Part shown: positions 1 to 15,000 of the stretch, piece after piece | Position numbering within the stretch: the first letter of the stretch is position 1 | Layout: every line of letters starts with the position of its first letter | Origin: Membranipora membranacea | Taxonomy: Eukaryota; Bryozoa; Gymnolaemata; Cheilostomatida; Membraniporidae | Length of the DNA: 64,000 nucleotides | Direction: 5' to 3' | Assembly (NCBI GenBank): GCA_914767715.1 | Contig: OU612069.1 | Span: 2,172,001-2,236,000 of the forward strand | Notes under the pieces: model-generated | Seen by the model: the letters and a program-made list of their open reading frames with translations, nothing else | The model's database searches: none | Told to the model about the DNA's origin: nothing | Position numbers and translations under genes: made by a program

Positions 1-1284
1 AGGCTAGGGAGGTTGCAGCCGCTTGACTGACAAGATTGGATTCTGTAACCCATGCAGCAAGGGTAAGGATTTTTTACAACTGATTTGCACCATTGACAAA
101 ATTCCTTGGCGTACATAACGCTATAATTCTGTATTGTAGCCTGACTTCCTTGACTTGAGTGTCTATAGAACATCCAGGCTGATTGTTTGATTTTGTATTT
201 GATATAATCTTTGCTTTTGCTAACCAACTACTTCTCAGAGGACTGTTACTCAGCCATATTTTCCATAGGTTTGGGGGACTTGTAGGTAGGCTAAGGCTTG
301 ATCAAGGTGCTACACAGGCCGTACTAAAAGTGCCCAAATCCTATGGGAAATACAGCGTGTGCAGCCACAGCTTTACAGTTGCACAGGATGAAATTCTGCA
401 CTCAAGTAGCGACATTCACCTGAACTTAGATTCTATTATCTGACATGATATTGATTTCACTTTTAACTTATTATTAAATCATTGCTGCTGTTAGGTGCCG
501 TTTCTGGGACTTCCTATTGAAAATCCAACAAGCTCAGTGGCTATTATATCAGCTGCTTAGCTGTTTGTTAACAATTAAAAGATTACACACCATGTCAAAT
601 ACTGAGAAAAAAAGCTACATGCTTCCTGGGCACAACTCTATATTGACTTTTTCGTCGGGAGACTAAGATTCACAAAGATACCAGGCTGATCAGAATATAA
701 ATGAATTTATATGATTTTAAATGGCTTCTTTTAATTTAACTAGATCAATCTTATTCATAATCAACACACAACTCAGCATCCAATCGAGGATCAACCCTAT
801 GTACCAGGGCAAACCTTACTTTGCTCATATAACCTAAACCAATAATCCCTAATCTGCCTAAATCAGGCTTTGTGATACATCAACAACTTAAAATGTGACA
901 TTTCAAAAATGTTGGGTGATGGTTTAGGGGTTTGCGTATTTGATTTAGGTTGGGTTACTTCACAGCTTTGTATGTTTTCCCCTAACACTGATGTGCACCT
1001 ACTTCCACAGCTGGTAGAATCAGGTGAAAAGTATTACTACCCTTGACACAGTGCGCTACCATGACTGTGCTTTGTTTTGGGTGGTAATGTCTACTGAACA
1101 AAAGACGAACAACAAGAAAGACAAAAAGTCCCGAGGAGAGGTAAAGATTCAGCAATTTGGAAGATATTTTCTCTCGCCAGGAGGTAATTATAACTTTTTT
1201 TCTCTTCTACACTAATTGCGTCAGATTCTTCATTTGCTTGGTAGTACACGAGAAGACCAAGATAAAGTTAGATGCCCTTACCCT

Positions 1285-1317
1285 GTCAGGGGGTCGTCAG
1301 GGGGTCGTCAGGGGGTC
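1285..1317. repeat. 11-bp tandem triplicate
   Basis: GTCAGGGGGTC occurs three times head to tail, followed by a partial fourth copy. Confidence 0.9.
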
Positions 1318-1392
1318 GTCAGCAGAGAAGGGGGATGGCAAGAGTTTAGGGGTTCCAATTAATTTTGCGCGAGCAGCTGAAAGAGAGCATCA

Positions 1393-1502
1393 TAGATAAA
1401 GTTTAATCCAATTGCCTGAATTCAGGTTGCTCACTTCCACTGGTCGCGACCAGTGGAGGGAGAGCAGCTCCAAATGCAGGCAATTGGATTAAACTTGGTC
1501 TA
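1393..1502. mobile_element. Palindromic MITE-like element (TAGATCAAGTTT family)
   Basis: The outer arms GTTTAATCCAATTGCCTG and CAGGCAATTGGATTAAAC are inverted repeats. At the centre is a perfect palindrome, TCCACTGGTCGCGACCAGTGGA minus its last bases, about 22 bp long. Related copies with the same arms and the ACTGGTCAC core are near 14.0, 14.1 and 53.3 kb. No coding capacity is seen, so it is probably a non-autonomous element. Confidence 0.7.
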
Positions 1503-3072
1503 GAGCAACCTGAAGTGAAGGCAGATGAATGGACTTGACCCAGAAAAGAGCTGCCAAGCTAAAGGTAACAGGATGAGTAATAATATCATCAGCGGCAGCA
1601 TAAATCAATACTAAGGACACACTACTATATCACGTATATACACATCTTCTGAGGACATAGCATGACTTAGAGCTGCTGCCCGAGGGATTCCTTATCATAA
1701 CACTATAATGTGTGACTATTCACCTGAGCTAACTCATTACTGAGAATATCCAATATTGGTTTGCCCATTTTGATTCTGTGTGCAGGCTTGCTGATCAGCA
1801 TGGGAAGGTAATAATGCCACTTAGGTTTTAGCTGGTTATTGTTCGCCTTTTTTTTCTCATGTGATTGGCCCATAGTGACATACATATATATTACTGTGAC
1901 ATCCACTTCTGGCAGTGTTATGGCAATGGTTGACGCTCAACCACTGAAAATGTGAAGAGCTCTTTCATAATGCTGGGGTTTCTGGGATCTTGCGAATGAG
2001 GTTTTTGGGTGGGTGTGAGGTTTATCATGCTTCATTTTGAGTCCGGGGAGCTTAAAGATTGCAAAATCATGCAGCATATAAGTTGAGCAAATTTGCTGAG
2101 TGTGGCAAAAAGTGCCAGCAAGGTGTGATTTTCTCTGGGTACTTATGAGCAGGGTCCGGGTAGTTGGGTGGCGGGAGGGAGATGATGACACACTGACCCC
2201 GTGATACACTATCGCATGTGTATCTCTGATTGATAGAGAGTGAATTATTTCACTTAGTAAGAGTACATCACAAGGAATTTGTGTTCAATTCTATTAATTT
2301 GGGGCGGGTACATGTCAGGTACTGCTACCAAATTGACTCTTAACTATCAGAGATGGCATGTTAATAGTGTAATCTTGATGTCAGTGAGAGATGGTGAAGT
2401 AAGATGAGGATTAACAATGCTTCACATGTTAAACAACGAGTTGCCGTGAGCTAAGCGTTTGAAAGTTCCACCAAAACCTGGCGTGCATTGCTATGAGAAT
2501 TTGCGGCATTGTGTATACCTTTACAAGTGGGAATGCACCAAGTCCAGCGAACGACAGTAAGGGAGACACCCCTTTACTTATTTGGTGTCTGCTGACAGGA
2601 ATCCCCTTAAAATTTGACAATCACAGCAGACAAAAGGTTAAATCGAGAACAATAACAAACTTTGGTTAGTAATGTTATATAAAAAAACCAATGGTGACAG
2701 GAAACGCAATCAAAAAGGGATAGCCTGCCTTTGAATCATCGACCAGAGTCATTAGGAGAATAAACTTGCAGTGGATATTAGGTAAATGCAGTGGTGGGAT
2801 TTATCGCATCCTAGCCCAAACAGTCTCAGAGAATTTGCAGACAGAACAAATTGCTAACAATGTACTTGAAGAACAGTATCAGAAAATGCTATTTCAGTTT
2901 AGATTTAGGTGGTTAGATTTAGTATTTAGTTAAAGTGGCTTTGTGAATGCAACGAAACAGAAGAAGAGGAATATTAAAGTTGTCAACCTGAAATTTTCTG
3001 ACTGACTGACCCATCCTTGAAATCAGAATAAAAGGTTTAAACCTATAATCGGGGGAGATAACTGCTACTCAC

Positions 3073-6000
3073 CTCTAACATTTTGTTCATGAGCTGTGTC
3101 GCTTCGTCTCGTGTTGATTCAAAGTTTTCTCGTGTCTAAATCGTAAAAAAAAACCATCATAATCACTTATTATTGTGATTTAAAGTCGGCTCCACATGAG
3201 CATTCATCTAGTTGTAGAATTGTCAGCCTTGCAATTAATTTGTTAACGATTCCTATTAGCCTTATAACATACTTTTGCACAAAACTTTAACTGACCACAA
3301 TAAATGAGTCTCACTATCATCTATATCCCAATCTATCTTTTATTGGGAAGAATTTGAAATTTCACAGCTGGAGTGCTAAAGACCTCATTCCTAAATTTAT
3401 CCAAATCATCAATAATTCATTGTCCAATAAGAGCATCATGCAAGCAGGTATCACCTCTACGAATCACCTTTTGAATTTTTCAATAGACCCTGATTTCGAT
3501 GAATCACTCATAAGAGATAAAAGCTTGAGAGGCTGACTATGAATGTAAATCCCTGCTGTGGGGATCAGACCATGCTCTGGGGACTGTCTGAGCAGCTCAG
3601 ATAGGTGATTCATACTAACTCAGGTCTGACCTCAATATCACCTCATCAGCTGATGATAAGGAAAGCCTAGGCTATCGTTCAAGGGCTTTGGAGGTAAATA
3701 GAGGGGAAATCCAATTTCTTGACAGTTAATTCCAGGGCTTTTACCAAAAATGTTGTTCAAGTTTATCTCAAAATTGGTGCGGCTCGCTAATTGCGACATT
3801 CTCTTTCTATGATAAAATGCGACACATAGTGACGGGTTTGGGGTTGAGAGTACCTGGTAAACTCTGGTTTATTGGTGAGCTTTTGGTTGGAACAATGGGA
3901 GAATGCCATAAAGCAAGCACTGATCGGGTGATGCCTGAGTTCTCATTTAAAATAACATGATACATTTACACGGGGGGTTGTCCTCTTACCTTTATTAATT
4001 TGATTCCAAGATCTCTCAAAAAAGGTTCCATCTCCTGTCCTTCTTCATGTCCTACAAATATAAGCCAGCGCAGGGTATAATTCAGCGCGAGGTATTAGTT
4101 TTTTATCTTATCTTTGTGGTATCACAAGGGCAGCTCAACTGCCATGTTTTGCGAAAAAAATTATCTCAATTTTGCAAGAGTATCACTGTGGAACAAATGG
4201 TTATTAACGATTGGCGTTTTAACCAGCTACAGATAAACCATAACAGCTGATGTTTCCTTCATCTCAATGAGTAAGCACAGGTTTCCAAATGGAAACTTTA
4301 TTTTGAGCCTCCGAAGGTTGTTTGATTTTTTATAGTGCCACTAACCCTCAGGTAAAGAAAGATTGACATGGAAATTATCCGTTTATCTCCCTGATAAGGG
4401 CTCAAGGGTTTTTTATTGACCCTAGTAAAACTCAGAAAGATCGGGTTTTTATCATTTGTATTTAAATTCAATCCCAATTGTGTTCCTTGGAATATTAGCC
4501 CTATTGACACGATGGCAGAGCAAAATCCTAGCCTGCAAAGGATAATATCGGAGGTTGGATATATCCTTGGTCTGCTAGATAATATTCAAATGTTTCCCTG
4601 TCAGAAATCGCAAGGATTCTATTACAGTTTGACCCGCAATTAAAATTAATACAAATCAATACATAACATCCGGAGTGATAAGAGAACCTACCTTGGTGAT
4701 AGAACGTTTTCCAGCCATACATAAAAGCCAATAGCTGTAAAAGAAATGGAAACAATTACCTACAGAGGCATGACACGACAGAGAAGCCATCAAAAATGGA
4801 GAGATGACATGTCTGAGCAAAGTCTACACAACCCAGCGCACAATTACACAGCTGCACCCTCTGACTACATTTGACTCTAGTAAAGAAAATAACCGTAGTG
4901 AGCCTAGCAGAACTATTACAGCTGGAAAACCAACCTTCAATTTGGAACACGGTAAAAGGAGTACATAAATTTAAGATTGGTCTCAATCCTGTTCCCCCCC
5001 CCCCAACAGTATCTTTCCTTACCAATTCGCCATATTTAGCAGGTAATTATATCCAAGGTCACGCAGAATAAAAATAATCCAGAGCTGTTACCATACCACA
5101 AACGCTTACAGTACATAAACCTCAAGTCGTCAAATACTAGCTTTACCGATAACTAAATAAGGCTTAGTGACCGCCCAACAGCGCTGTATATTATTAGCCA
5201 ATGACAGATATATATAAGAGTTTAAAATCAATACATTATTACAATAATAATAACACTCTACTGAAGCATCATAGCAAATACACAGCGCTGGCTGCCGTAA
5301 GAAACTAATATACTGTGAAATGATGCTGCGTCAAGTCAGCAAAGCAAACGTCTATATATCTAGATAAGGTAGCTGACCAATAATAATAAAAACACCATCA
5401 TATATGTAATGTATGGGGCAGTGGCATTAGATGAGGTAAATAGGAGATTGTTATTTGTACTGAAGTGAAGATTGTGTTTTATATTGATTTCACTGCAAAT
5501 CGCAAATAACAATAAAATAGAGGCTAGGGACCTTCCTTTATAGGCTACTGCTGCTTTTATTAGGAATACAAAGTTATATGACTGTGTTATATAAATAATA
5601 CTTAGAGTTATTGATTTTCTGTAGTGTGCTTATTTATCACTAAAGTAGGGCATTATCATATTATGTGCCAATATATAAGGAAGGATCTAAGGACTCAAGC
5701 TTTTAAGTCTGTGTTACTGTAGCCTGTCCCTGCAAGCTTTGTACAGTGGGGTGGAAGTGGGTTCCCCATCAAACAAAGCATGTCAAGACAGGCAAGCGCT
5801 ACTGCAGTGTAATATTAGAGCACTCTGTATTGTGTTGAGTTCAGACTATTTTGTTGTGTTTATATTTGCAGTGCACTGACAGATTATTGCATTACAGGAA
5901 AAAATGGAGTTGCACCCTTAGACCTAACATTATTAGTTATGACTTGACACTTTTGCGACTTTTGACCAGTGAGTGCATCGAAAAGCCCACACAATCAAAT

Positions 6001-9000
6001 TACAATAATTAGCAATGAAAGTGACGTCAACACAGGACGGTCTGTTTGTATGAAATTCAAGTTGGCAAAAATAAACTTTGGCAGTGTTATTTTCTGAGCG
6101 CGAGTGGAACAACAAAATACCTCCATGTTTTCCATAGAGAAAACATAACCCACAATGCCCCACCAGATACAGGCAGGCTTCTATTATCAACCTATAGCAG
6201 TAGTGAGCTCACAGCCCCAGCATATCTAATGAACTTTCAATTATCCATGACCAGTTTTGCTTGCATTTTAAGTTGCAGCCCCTAATTGGTCAGACCCTAG
6301 CACAAGGATATTTTCTGGTGGCGGCCAATCAAGACGGACACCAAAGATGCAAGCAAAATGGATGAAACTTGTTCTAGTATTCTAAGTAAATTAATGTTAG
6401 CCTGATCTTATATCGACTATTAATAATAAATAAAAATATATAATAATATACCAATATAATAATAATAATATATAATAATACTATAGTTTCTTAAACTTAC
6501 CGTCTCGACAAACTCAAACTTCTTCCTTTCATGCACTTCCTGTAATTTCATGACGTAAGCCATGGCCTGTTTGTGAAATGTTCTCTTCTCCTCTTCTATA
6601 GACTGGTCAGACTTAAAACAATATATTTCAGGTTAGTAATGATTATGCCAGAAATACAATTACGAATTCACAGTACAGTAAACTCCAATCGAATCAAACC
6701 TTCGGTATCTTTGATGGTCTTGGAAGGTTGAATTAAGTGAAGCACACTGTAATATGTAATTTGAGTTTCCTGAATTCAGCAATATTCGTTGTAAAGGAAA
6801 AACTCCACAATATAATATTTAAGATGCGTAATTAAATTTGATGGGCCAAGTAGAAGATTTGGTAAGCTCTGTAGACAATATGACTATCATATTAGGAAGT
6901 TGCCCTCTCTTTGACAGTTTACTACAATGAGAGCACAACTCTGAGCTTTTTGGTGAAAACTCTACAATAGATTTAATAGGACACATTAATCTTATAAATC
7001 AAGTTTATGTAAATTGATGCACAATTCTGACGGGAGGGCGCTTTCACTGGCAGGCCTGTGATTCTTAGTAAAACACAGCCGGAACAAAACTAATGCGTAA
7101 CTCCTGAAACCCCTTACAACATGACTCTCAGATACGAAGCCTCAATGAATGATGGGCATTCTTGCTATGAAATCTGTTGGCAACAAAATCAGATGATGAA
7201 ATTGTAGCCAAACAAAAGCTCTATCTAACTGAAAGTTTGAAGTTATTCAGGGGTTGGTATTTAGTGACAAGGCCAGACATTTTTGTATTATAGCGGTTGA
7301 AATATATGAGACTTTCACTGAGAATTTCGCTAAAATCCTATGATCAGTGAGGTTAATTGGAGTGAATTTTCAATTAATGATTTAGCTTGATATAGTTGAT
7401 GGTCTAAAGAAAATATTCATCACGGTATTTAATAAAGAGTACGTTGTAGAGACAAACTCACATCTTGTATGTGTGTCTCTGCAGATTTTGCAGGTTTTAA
7501 GCCCAGATGTTTGTCCATAGCTGCACAAAATCCTTTTGTCGTTTTCTCAAACCTCTTCCGTTCATCCTAAAAAATGAAGCATCGTCACGATTAAAACAAT
7601 ATATGGTTACACTTCAGGGTAATAGTTTTTCTCTCAGTGATGGTTCACCCTAGTTTGGTTGAGTTCAGAGTTGCCCCCCCCCATGAACAAGCTGCAGGTG
7701 AAGGATACCAGTCGTGTGGGAGCAACTCTAAAATATGTAGACAAACTCGAGCTGAAACTTGATAGGCAAAATATATGCAGTTACAAGAATCTGTGTGGCG
7801 TGATGTGATCAGTTACAAGCTTTTATAGAACGTAGTAATACAACCGCAGTTGATAGAAAATCAGAAGATGTTCTGTGATTGCAACCCACCTTTGCCGTAA
7901 CTATATGATTTCTCCTGAACTCTTCTAATTTGTCAACAAATGTCTCTTTGACTCTCTCCATCTGAAATACAAAACAGTTTTATCATGTTAATGTATAATT
8001 CCTGACTCTAAACTGAGACACAGGGTAGTACTGAGGAGAATTTTCTGAATTATACTTAGACCATAAAACGAGTACTAGTTTGAGCATTAACACTTGCCCT
8101 GTTAAAACCTTATCCCTATCCTACCCCTCACCAACCCTGTACATGGGGCTATGCAAGGTATCACTAGTGGTATTTATAATTTTGATTGCCTTCCATTGTC
8201 TAATGTTCGAACATTGCCGTAAATATGATTGTTGTAAGTTTCTCTTCCTTTACATAAAGGGGGAAATTTCTGTGAGTAGGTCTAACATATATCAAGCAAC
8301 GTACATTTAACCAGTACAGTCATCCTGAAAGCTATCTCGGCCCTTTTGACTTTTATCATACCATAAACCTTAAGTTCTCAAGTGATACTGCATAGTTTTT
8401 AAGACCATAAACTGTTGGCTGCGATCCTACTTCCGAGGCATTCTTAACCAAAACATTTCATGGTATAAAACTTAACGGATAGGCCTTAGTAACAAACTTC
8501 TGACCTAATTGATAAGAATGTATTGAGACGATGAATCATATACAGGATGGCTGTGTTCTATGTTCTGTTGAGCAGACATGTTAGTGATTGATGGCATGTT
8601 GTAATCTGGAGACATTGATGAGGGAGGGAGAGTGTGGGCGGCCAATTGTACTGACTGTATCACTAATCAATTACTAATCATAGACAACTGTGCAAGATGA
8701 GAGTTAGTGAGGAGTTAGACTTCCTATTGGTGTGTATGTGGTGAGTGTAGGAGTAACAACAATGTCCAATCAAATAACAAGCCGAGTAGCTGGGAGGCTC
8801 ATTGAAAACTTTTCTACTTGGCACTATGGGGCTGGCAATTATTGGGCCCAAATGTCTATGGGCCTAAAGGGGTATGGGGCCTTTGTCTCAGGGTTCACAT
8901 TGGCTCATCATGAAAAGCTCATATTTATATTAAAATACTATATTGGTGGTTTATGAAAACTCTGCCTACTAACCATTGTATCTCTGGAGTCTTCTATTGA

Positions 9001-12000
9001 GGTGATCAGTTCTCCAAAGTTCCTCAGAGATTTACCTGAAAACACAAAACAACAGTATGACATTAGGTAGACGGTAGGTAAGGTAGACAGACAAGATGGT
9101 AGGCTTACCGACAATGCGACAAATTGATATAAATTCCTTTAACTTCTTGGTGTTGGTCTTATCTAAATAACTAACTAGCTAACACTTAGTCTGAGCCCCC
9201 CCAGACTCTTGCCACCATCTGACAGCCCCCTGGCTTTGTTGTCATGTTAACCCTTTCCTTGCGCTATTCAATATAATAAGGCTATCGCAGAGAGGGTACT
9301 GAAAGTACATACTATACTAAATGTACCAAATACCAAGGGGCTTGATGGTCAAAGATAGCAGGTTGATACGAGGATTTGTCATATATTCATAGTCAACACA
9401 GAGTCAGGACAGAGTTACTATCTTTTTCGAGCTTTGGTTAAATTGGACATGGGGATGGTTCGGTCACTTAAACAAGATTGTTATTTATGCGCATTGTTAT
9501 GACTTCATACCGAGACTTCCACCAAACTGCCGTGTAGTAGAGTGAATCCATCAGTATAATTACCAATCAAGTGCCAACTATAAGTTCTAATCTTATCTAC
9601 TCTTCATGAACATTAAAGTACCATGAACAGACGATAAGGCAAGGAGGAACAGAAAAAGTATTCATAGTCACAGACTATGGGCAAATAGTCTCTGTACACT
9701 GGCACTGTACACGGTGATGATTAAAGTATATCTTTGCTCATTGGTCAACTAAAAAGGTGAAAGTGTCAAATTTGAAGAAAACAAATCTTGTGGGTGTTGT
9801 TGCTTTATTTTTACCTTGGAAAAGTAAAAGACTTTGCGATGCTCGACCAATCAATCACCTGGAACACCATCACTGTTAGGCTTCCAAAGTGTGTTCCCAA
9901 GTGCAGACCAATTATATCTGTCATATTATGTATGTATGTTATTGTCAATCGTTGAAAAAATGATGCACTGTTTTCAGTACTTTTACAAACGATACAATCA
10001 TTTTTCCTGATGGGCCTGGACAATTCACACGATGGCCTTTATCATTAAGAGGTTCATAAAACCAGCTAACATCTACTAGAAGTGGTGTATCTTATGGTTT
10101 GTTAACCCCTAATAAATCACATAAGTACCCTACCCATCACTAATGATAAGGTATATGTTGTGTACTGTGTTAGGTAGACCATTTCATTGAGGAACTCACT
10201 GCTCTATGTCAAGTAAGCCTCTACAGAAAGAGGCGTACCCAACATTTCCTAGCCTGGCATTACTTCACGGGTGTTCGATCTCCATGAGATTCAAAACACT
10301 CGAAAGGGTTTAATCTATAGTCCACTGGGACTTCCTCGTGTTTGAAGATTTGAAATTGTCAGGTGATATTCCTGATTGCATTTTTTAGTACTGCATCACA
10401 CGCTATCAGCACACTGGTTCATATAACTCGATGGTCAGATTAGGACCAGGGTATTACACAACAAAGTCTTGAGTCTACACCATAAACATAATATATATAA
10501 TTATATGATATATCATAACACAATATATGATTTTATATATGGTTATGGTGTACTCAGGTGGACTTAAAACAGAATAGAGTGACTTACTGATAATTATTTC
10601 TTCATCTGTTTGTTGAGAGCCGATCGTCTCAAATTTGAAGTCTATGAGCGTCTGTGCAAACTTTCTCTGACATTGTGCATAGTCTACAAAACAGACAGCA
10701 AAACAAATATTATATCAAACTCAACAAGCAGAGATGTATGTTGTCGTCGCATATCTAAAGACTTGTACAAGTACATGATTAATGGTGCAAAAGGAGTCTA
10801 ACTAAATTTCAGGCTCCCTGTGCTCTCTCATTCTGGTATGTGGAAGTAACCCTACAGTAAAGTCTCAACTTATGACTGCCAGTATTTAGTGAGTACTGTA
10901 CAAGTCTGCTTGCACCCGGAGTTACCTTCCCAATCTAAAAGCAAAATTTATCACCGTAAGTTGTTCCATATTGTTGCACAAGGATAAAATAACGCTTTTC
11001 ATCACTCAAATTCTAGCAAGATGCAAAACCCTTTTTCTATATCATTATTTCCATTGATAGCCTACTAATGCATGATAGGTACTTGCAGCAATGACTTGAG
11101 ATAGTAAAAGTTTATCTCTTGCAGGTTGTCAAAACCTTATCATTCTAACTAGGAAGTGACCGCTTAAACATGGCAAAACACACATCACCATGTACAGGAA
11201 GGAGTTGTGTAGGAATAGGTGTTTGTTGATAAGGTGATAATTTAAGCTATCTCCTGATATGCTATCTGTGTAGGCAACGTATTGGTATAGGTAGGCAATT
11301 AGTCTGAATGATCGGAATTTGGAATGTTGTAAAACTACAAGATTATGCTGGTCTAAAAACAGAGCAGCATGAGATGGCGAGCCAACATGTCAAACACGAG
11401 ACTCAAGGCAACAACAGACACATGTAACACTGTTCGAGGGTTACGATTACCACATGGAGCTTATTTATAAAAAGAAGGCTTTATCAAAAGTTGGACAACA
11501 AGTCATCTAAAAACAGATCATGACAGTTTAAACTGAAAAACTCAACCTGGCCAAGAGACTATTACATGCCATCGACTGACCCGAGAGTAGGCCTAGAAAA
11601 CTAGCCTTTTGGACCACTCTAACTAACCCATAACCCACTCACTCACACCAGCGAGTCAATTGTGTGTATAGGTAAGGATCGTGTGGATCTTATTAACTCT
11701 TAAGCCTCTTATTATCCCCCTATAATCCCTTTAGCTATTTAGCTGAGATTACTATCTCCTCTTGAAGGGCTTTTGTAACCAGGTTACAAATTAAAAGCAT
11801 GGCCTGATGTGTACCTCGACAGGGTAACCAGAAGGGCCCATACTAGTGTTATCTAAGAGACACCCGTGGGTTTTGTCAGATTTTTCTTTTAAACATGATG
11901 ACAACCTGACAGCCCCAACACCAGGGAGGGTGCGAGGATGTCTCACCCTCCCTGCAGATACCGATGACAATAAATGTGTATAGTTCTGAGAATACGAGAC

Positions 12001-15000
12001 TTCGACCTCCTCCAAGGACGATAACAGGAGCTTATATCGCTCAAATTTCTACGGATTATGTGGAGCGTCAGACTTGGCACTAACACAAATGAATCTGGCT
12101 TCCTGGTAGACTGTGTATTGGAAAGTTGAGATCCAAATAAAACAATGTTGACCTCTGATATGGTGACTTAAGTTTAGGCCTGCCACTGTTCCCACACCCT
12201 GTGTTGACCATGTATGATTAGAGTCCCTGAATATGGTGGGTGCCAACTTTTGCCATAATATGTCTGATTTAGTCCATCAGCTAACTCGGCCCCCTCATAA
12301 GACAAGGCAAGAGCTTGAGATGTAGGGCAGGGACAATAAGAAGCCAAATAGAGGACCATTGACCTGAAAAAGGTGTCTTATACAACCCGTATACATATAA
12401 ATACTAGTAATCAGTATTATAAGTGTTATATGTTTACAGACACCAGTCCACATCTAAGTGAAGACAAAAGGAGAAAGTAGCAAGTAGAAACAATGCGAAC
12501 AAGTTGGACTAGAGAGCTTGAGATGTAGGGCAGGGAAAAGCTCTGACACATGCAAGCCAAATAGAGGACTATCGACCTGAAAAAGGTGTCTTATACTTCC
12601 ATACACGTATAAATACAATACAATAGATACAACAGTCCATTTCTAAGGGAAGGCATCAGGAGAAAGTAGCAAGTTGAAACAATGGGAACAAGCGATGACC
12701 TTCAACTCAGAAATCCCATCACCATAGTGTCAGTGTTGCTATCTGACTTCTAAGATAACTAATATACTGATAAACAGTGCAAGTATTGTGTGTAACTCGA
12801 CACAATAGACATTGAAATTTATTCTCATGTGTTACGTTACATGAATGTATCACTATGTGCTACACAAAAGTATTCCCATGTGCTGAACGAATGTATTCCT
12901 TTTGGGTGGCACTAAACTTAAGTTGTTATATTTGGTGTGCTATATGGAATGTATTCCTATAGACTTGCTGTAAGAAATTGTATTAATATATTTTTCATGA
13001 ATGCATTCCTAGTAGGAGCTGTTACATGAATATATTCCTATGAACTTGTTATATGAATGTTTTATAGGTTATGTTTGCCATAACACTGAAGCAAACATGA
13101 GACCCAAAATCTTCAGATATCCAGACATTTTTATGTTTTCATCACACATGATAAATCATGTAACCAAGCCCTGACAAACTGCAATGTAATGAATTACACT
13201 GCCCACTCATTGGCCCACTTCTAGATTATGTAAAAAACAGTGATAGCTATAATAGGCCTAGGCCTAATTAGTCTGACTGGTCCATGTTTAGTACAGTTGG
13301 GGGCCACCATGTCCTAATTTTTAGTCACATAAATACACATTATTACTTGTCTGAATTCTCAGAAGGTCCGAATTAAATAGTTTGACACACTGGCGCACTG
13401 ATGCAAAATGTCAGCCCTTCCCGAAACTCTTGACCATTACTACCATCATAACTTGCATCAATTACACCACGCATAGGTGGAAGGGTAATTCTCAAGGGAC
13501 ATAAATTTGAGTTTGTCAATTTTGATCCCACCTCTGCTTCAAAATACAACATACAGCCCAGGCCTACAGGTTATTGTTGGGCCTTCTGTACTAGCTATAA
13601 GTAGACATTTTGTATAACTATAGCCTTTGCAAATAGAGTCAAGTGTTTTTCAGGTGTTGCAAGAGCCCTTACACACAAGACATATTTACATAGACATGAG
13701 GGCCTACATCCATTTATATCTTAGGAGGTATGAAAAGTGACAAGACTATGATGTATTTACACAATCAAAGTGTCTTCAGATAACGCTCTTTATATATGTG
13801 GAGCTCTAATTGTTCTGTGAGAGACTGTGTTGTCATGAAATTGATGATAGGTTTCAATTAGCACCCCTTATTCATCATAGATGGTCAAGTTTCATAACAG
13901 TGACTTGCATTCAGCCAAATATCCAGTCCTGTTCGTCGCTTATTGCTTATCGATGTTTTTGTAGAACATTTTAATGTGAATCCATGGTACCATCCCACCT
14001 AGACCAAGTTTGGTCTATTTGCGTGCATTCCGAGTCGCTCCAGATCCACTGGTCACGCCGCAGTGGCGTGACCAGTGGAAGGGAGCAACTGGAATGCAGG
14101 CAATTGAATTAAACTTGTACTACATCCCACCTAGATCAAGTTTAATCTTATTGCCCCCTTATACCTTTCAGGCGGCGTGACCAGAGGATTGGAAACAACT
14201 CCAAATGGAGGCAAATGTACCGAACTTGGTCTAGTACCTTCCATTCTACTTGATCTTCCACTAAACATCAGTATACTCAAACTACCAACAACAAAGCCCA
14301 TAGACTAGAACCAGCCACCAGCATATAAACAGTCAGTTTTAGCCGAGAGCCAGGGCCTCAATAAGAAATGATTGCAGATTTTGTTTTTCACAGCGTCGAT
14401 GACCACGAAAAGGCAAATAAGGTAACACCCGAGACTATAGATAATATCTATGGTCTCTGGTAACACTAAGATGTCAGCAACACCATGGCAGCGTTTATAA
14501 CTTTTTTGCTATCCTATGTATAATACTGGTAATAAATTAGTCATAGCAGATGACTCAGCTTGTTAGAGCAGGCTAATGAACTAAAAAACTCACACATGCA
14601 TGTTATATTAGGCCATTGTGATAATGGAGTGACGATGTAATGACGTCAGAGCCTTGAAAGAAAGTTATGGTTTGAATCATAGTTTTATGGCCCATGAATT
14701 CTTGCTTTGGACAGCCTAATAATGTGTTAATAAAATGTAAAATGTACTGGTTATCATATCTGGGTACTTTATCCTAAGGGGTGGATCATTATGTCATTGA
14801 CAAGATTAGAAGGTTTCTATCACAGATCATGACATCATCAACAAGACTGTTCGCTCTACTGCCAAATATCAACAATAGCCAACTATGATTCTGTTTTCAA
14901 CAGTCCTGAATCTGCAGCTTCGTAACTGGTAACAATAGACTTGCAAGTGGAGACAAGCCTAGTTGTGACAAGGCAAGACTGTAATTTATGTAAATTTCTA

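Larger units (their letters stand above)
1..3072. other. No gene recognised; probable continuation of GRAF-like gene
   Basis: The last GRAF-like exon in the window ends at 3073 with a good GTGAGT donor on the minus strand, so this stretch should be intron or hold later exons. I looked for a PH-domain exon on the minus strand and found none I could support. It contains an 11-bp triplicate (1285-1317) and a palindromic element (1393-1502). Confidence 0.5.

Noticed and set aside
1-3072. PH-domain exon of the GRAF-like gene
   Set aside because: No minus-strand frame with an EGYLY-type start or FCFD-type motif could be found.
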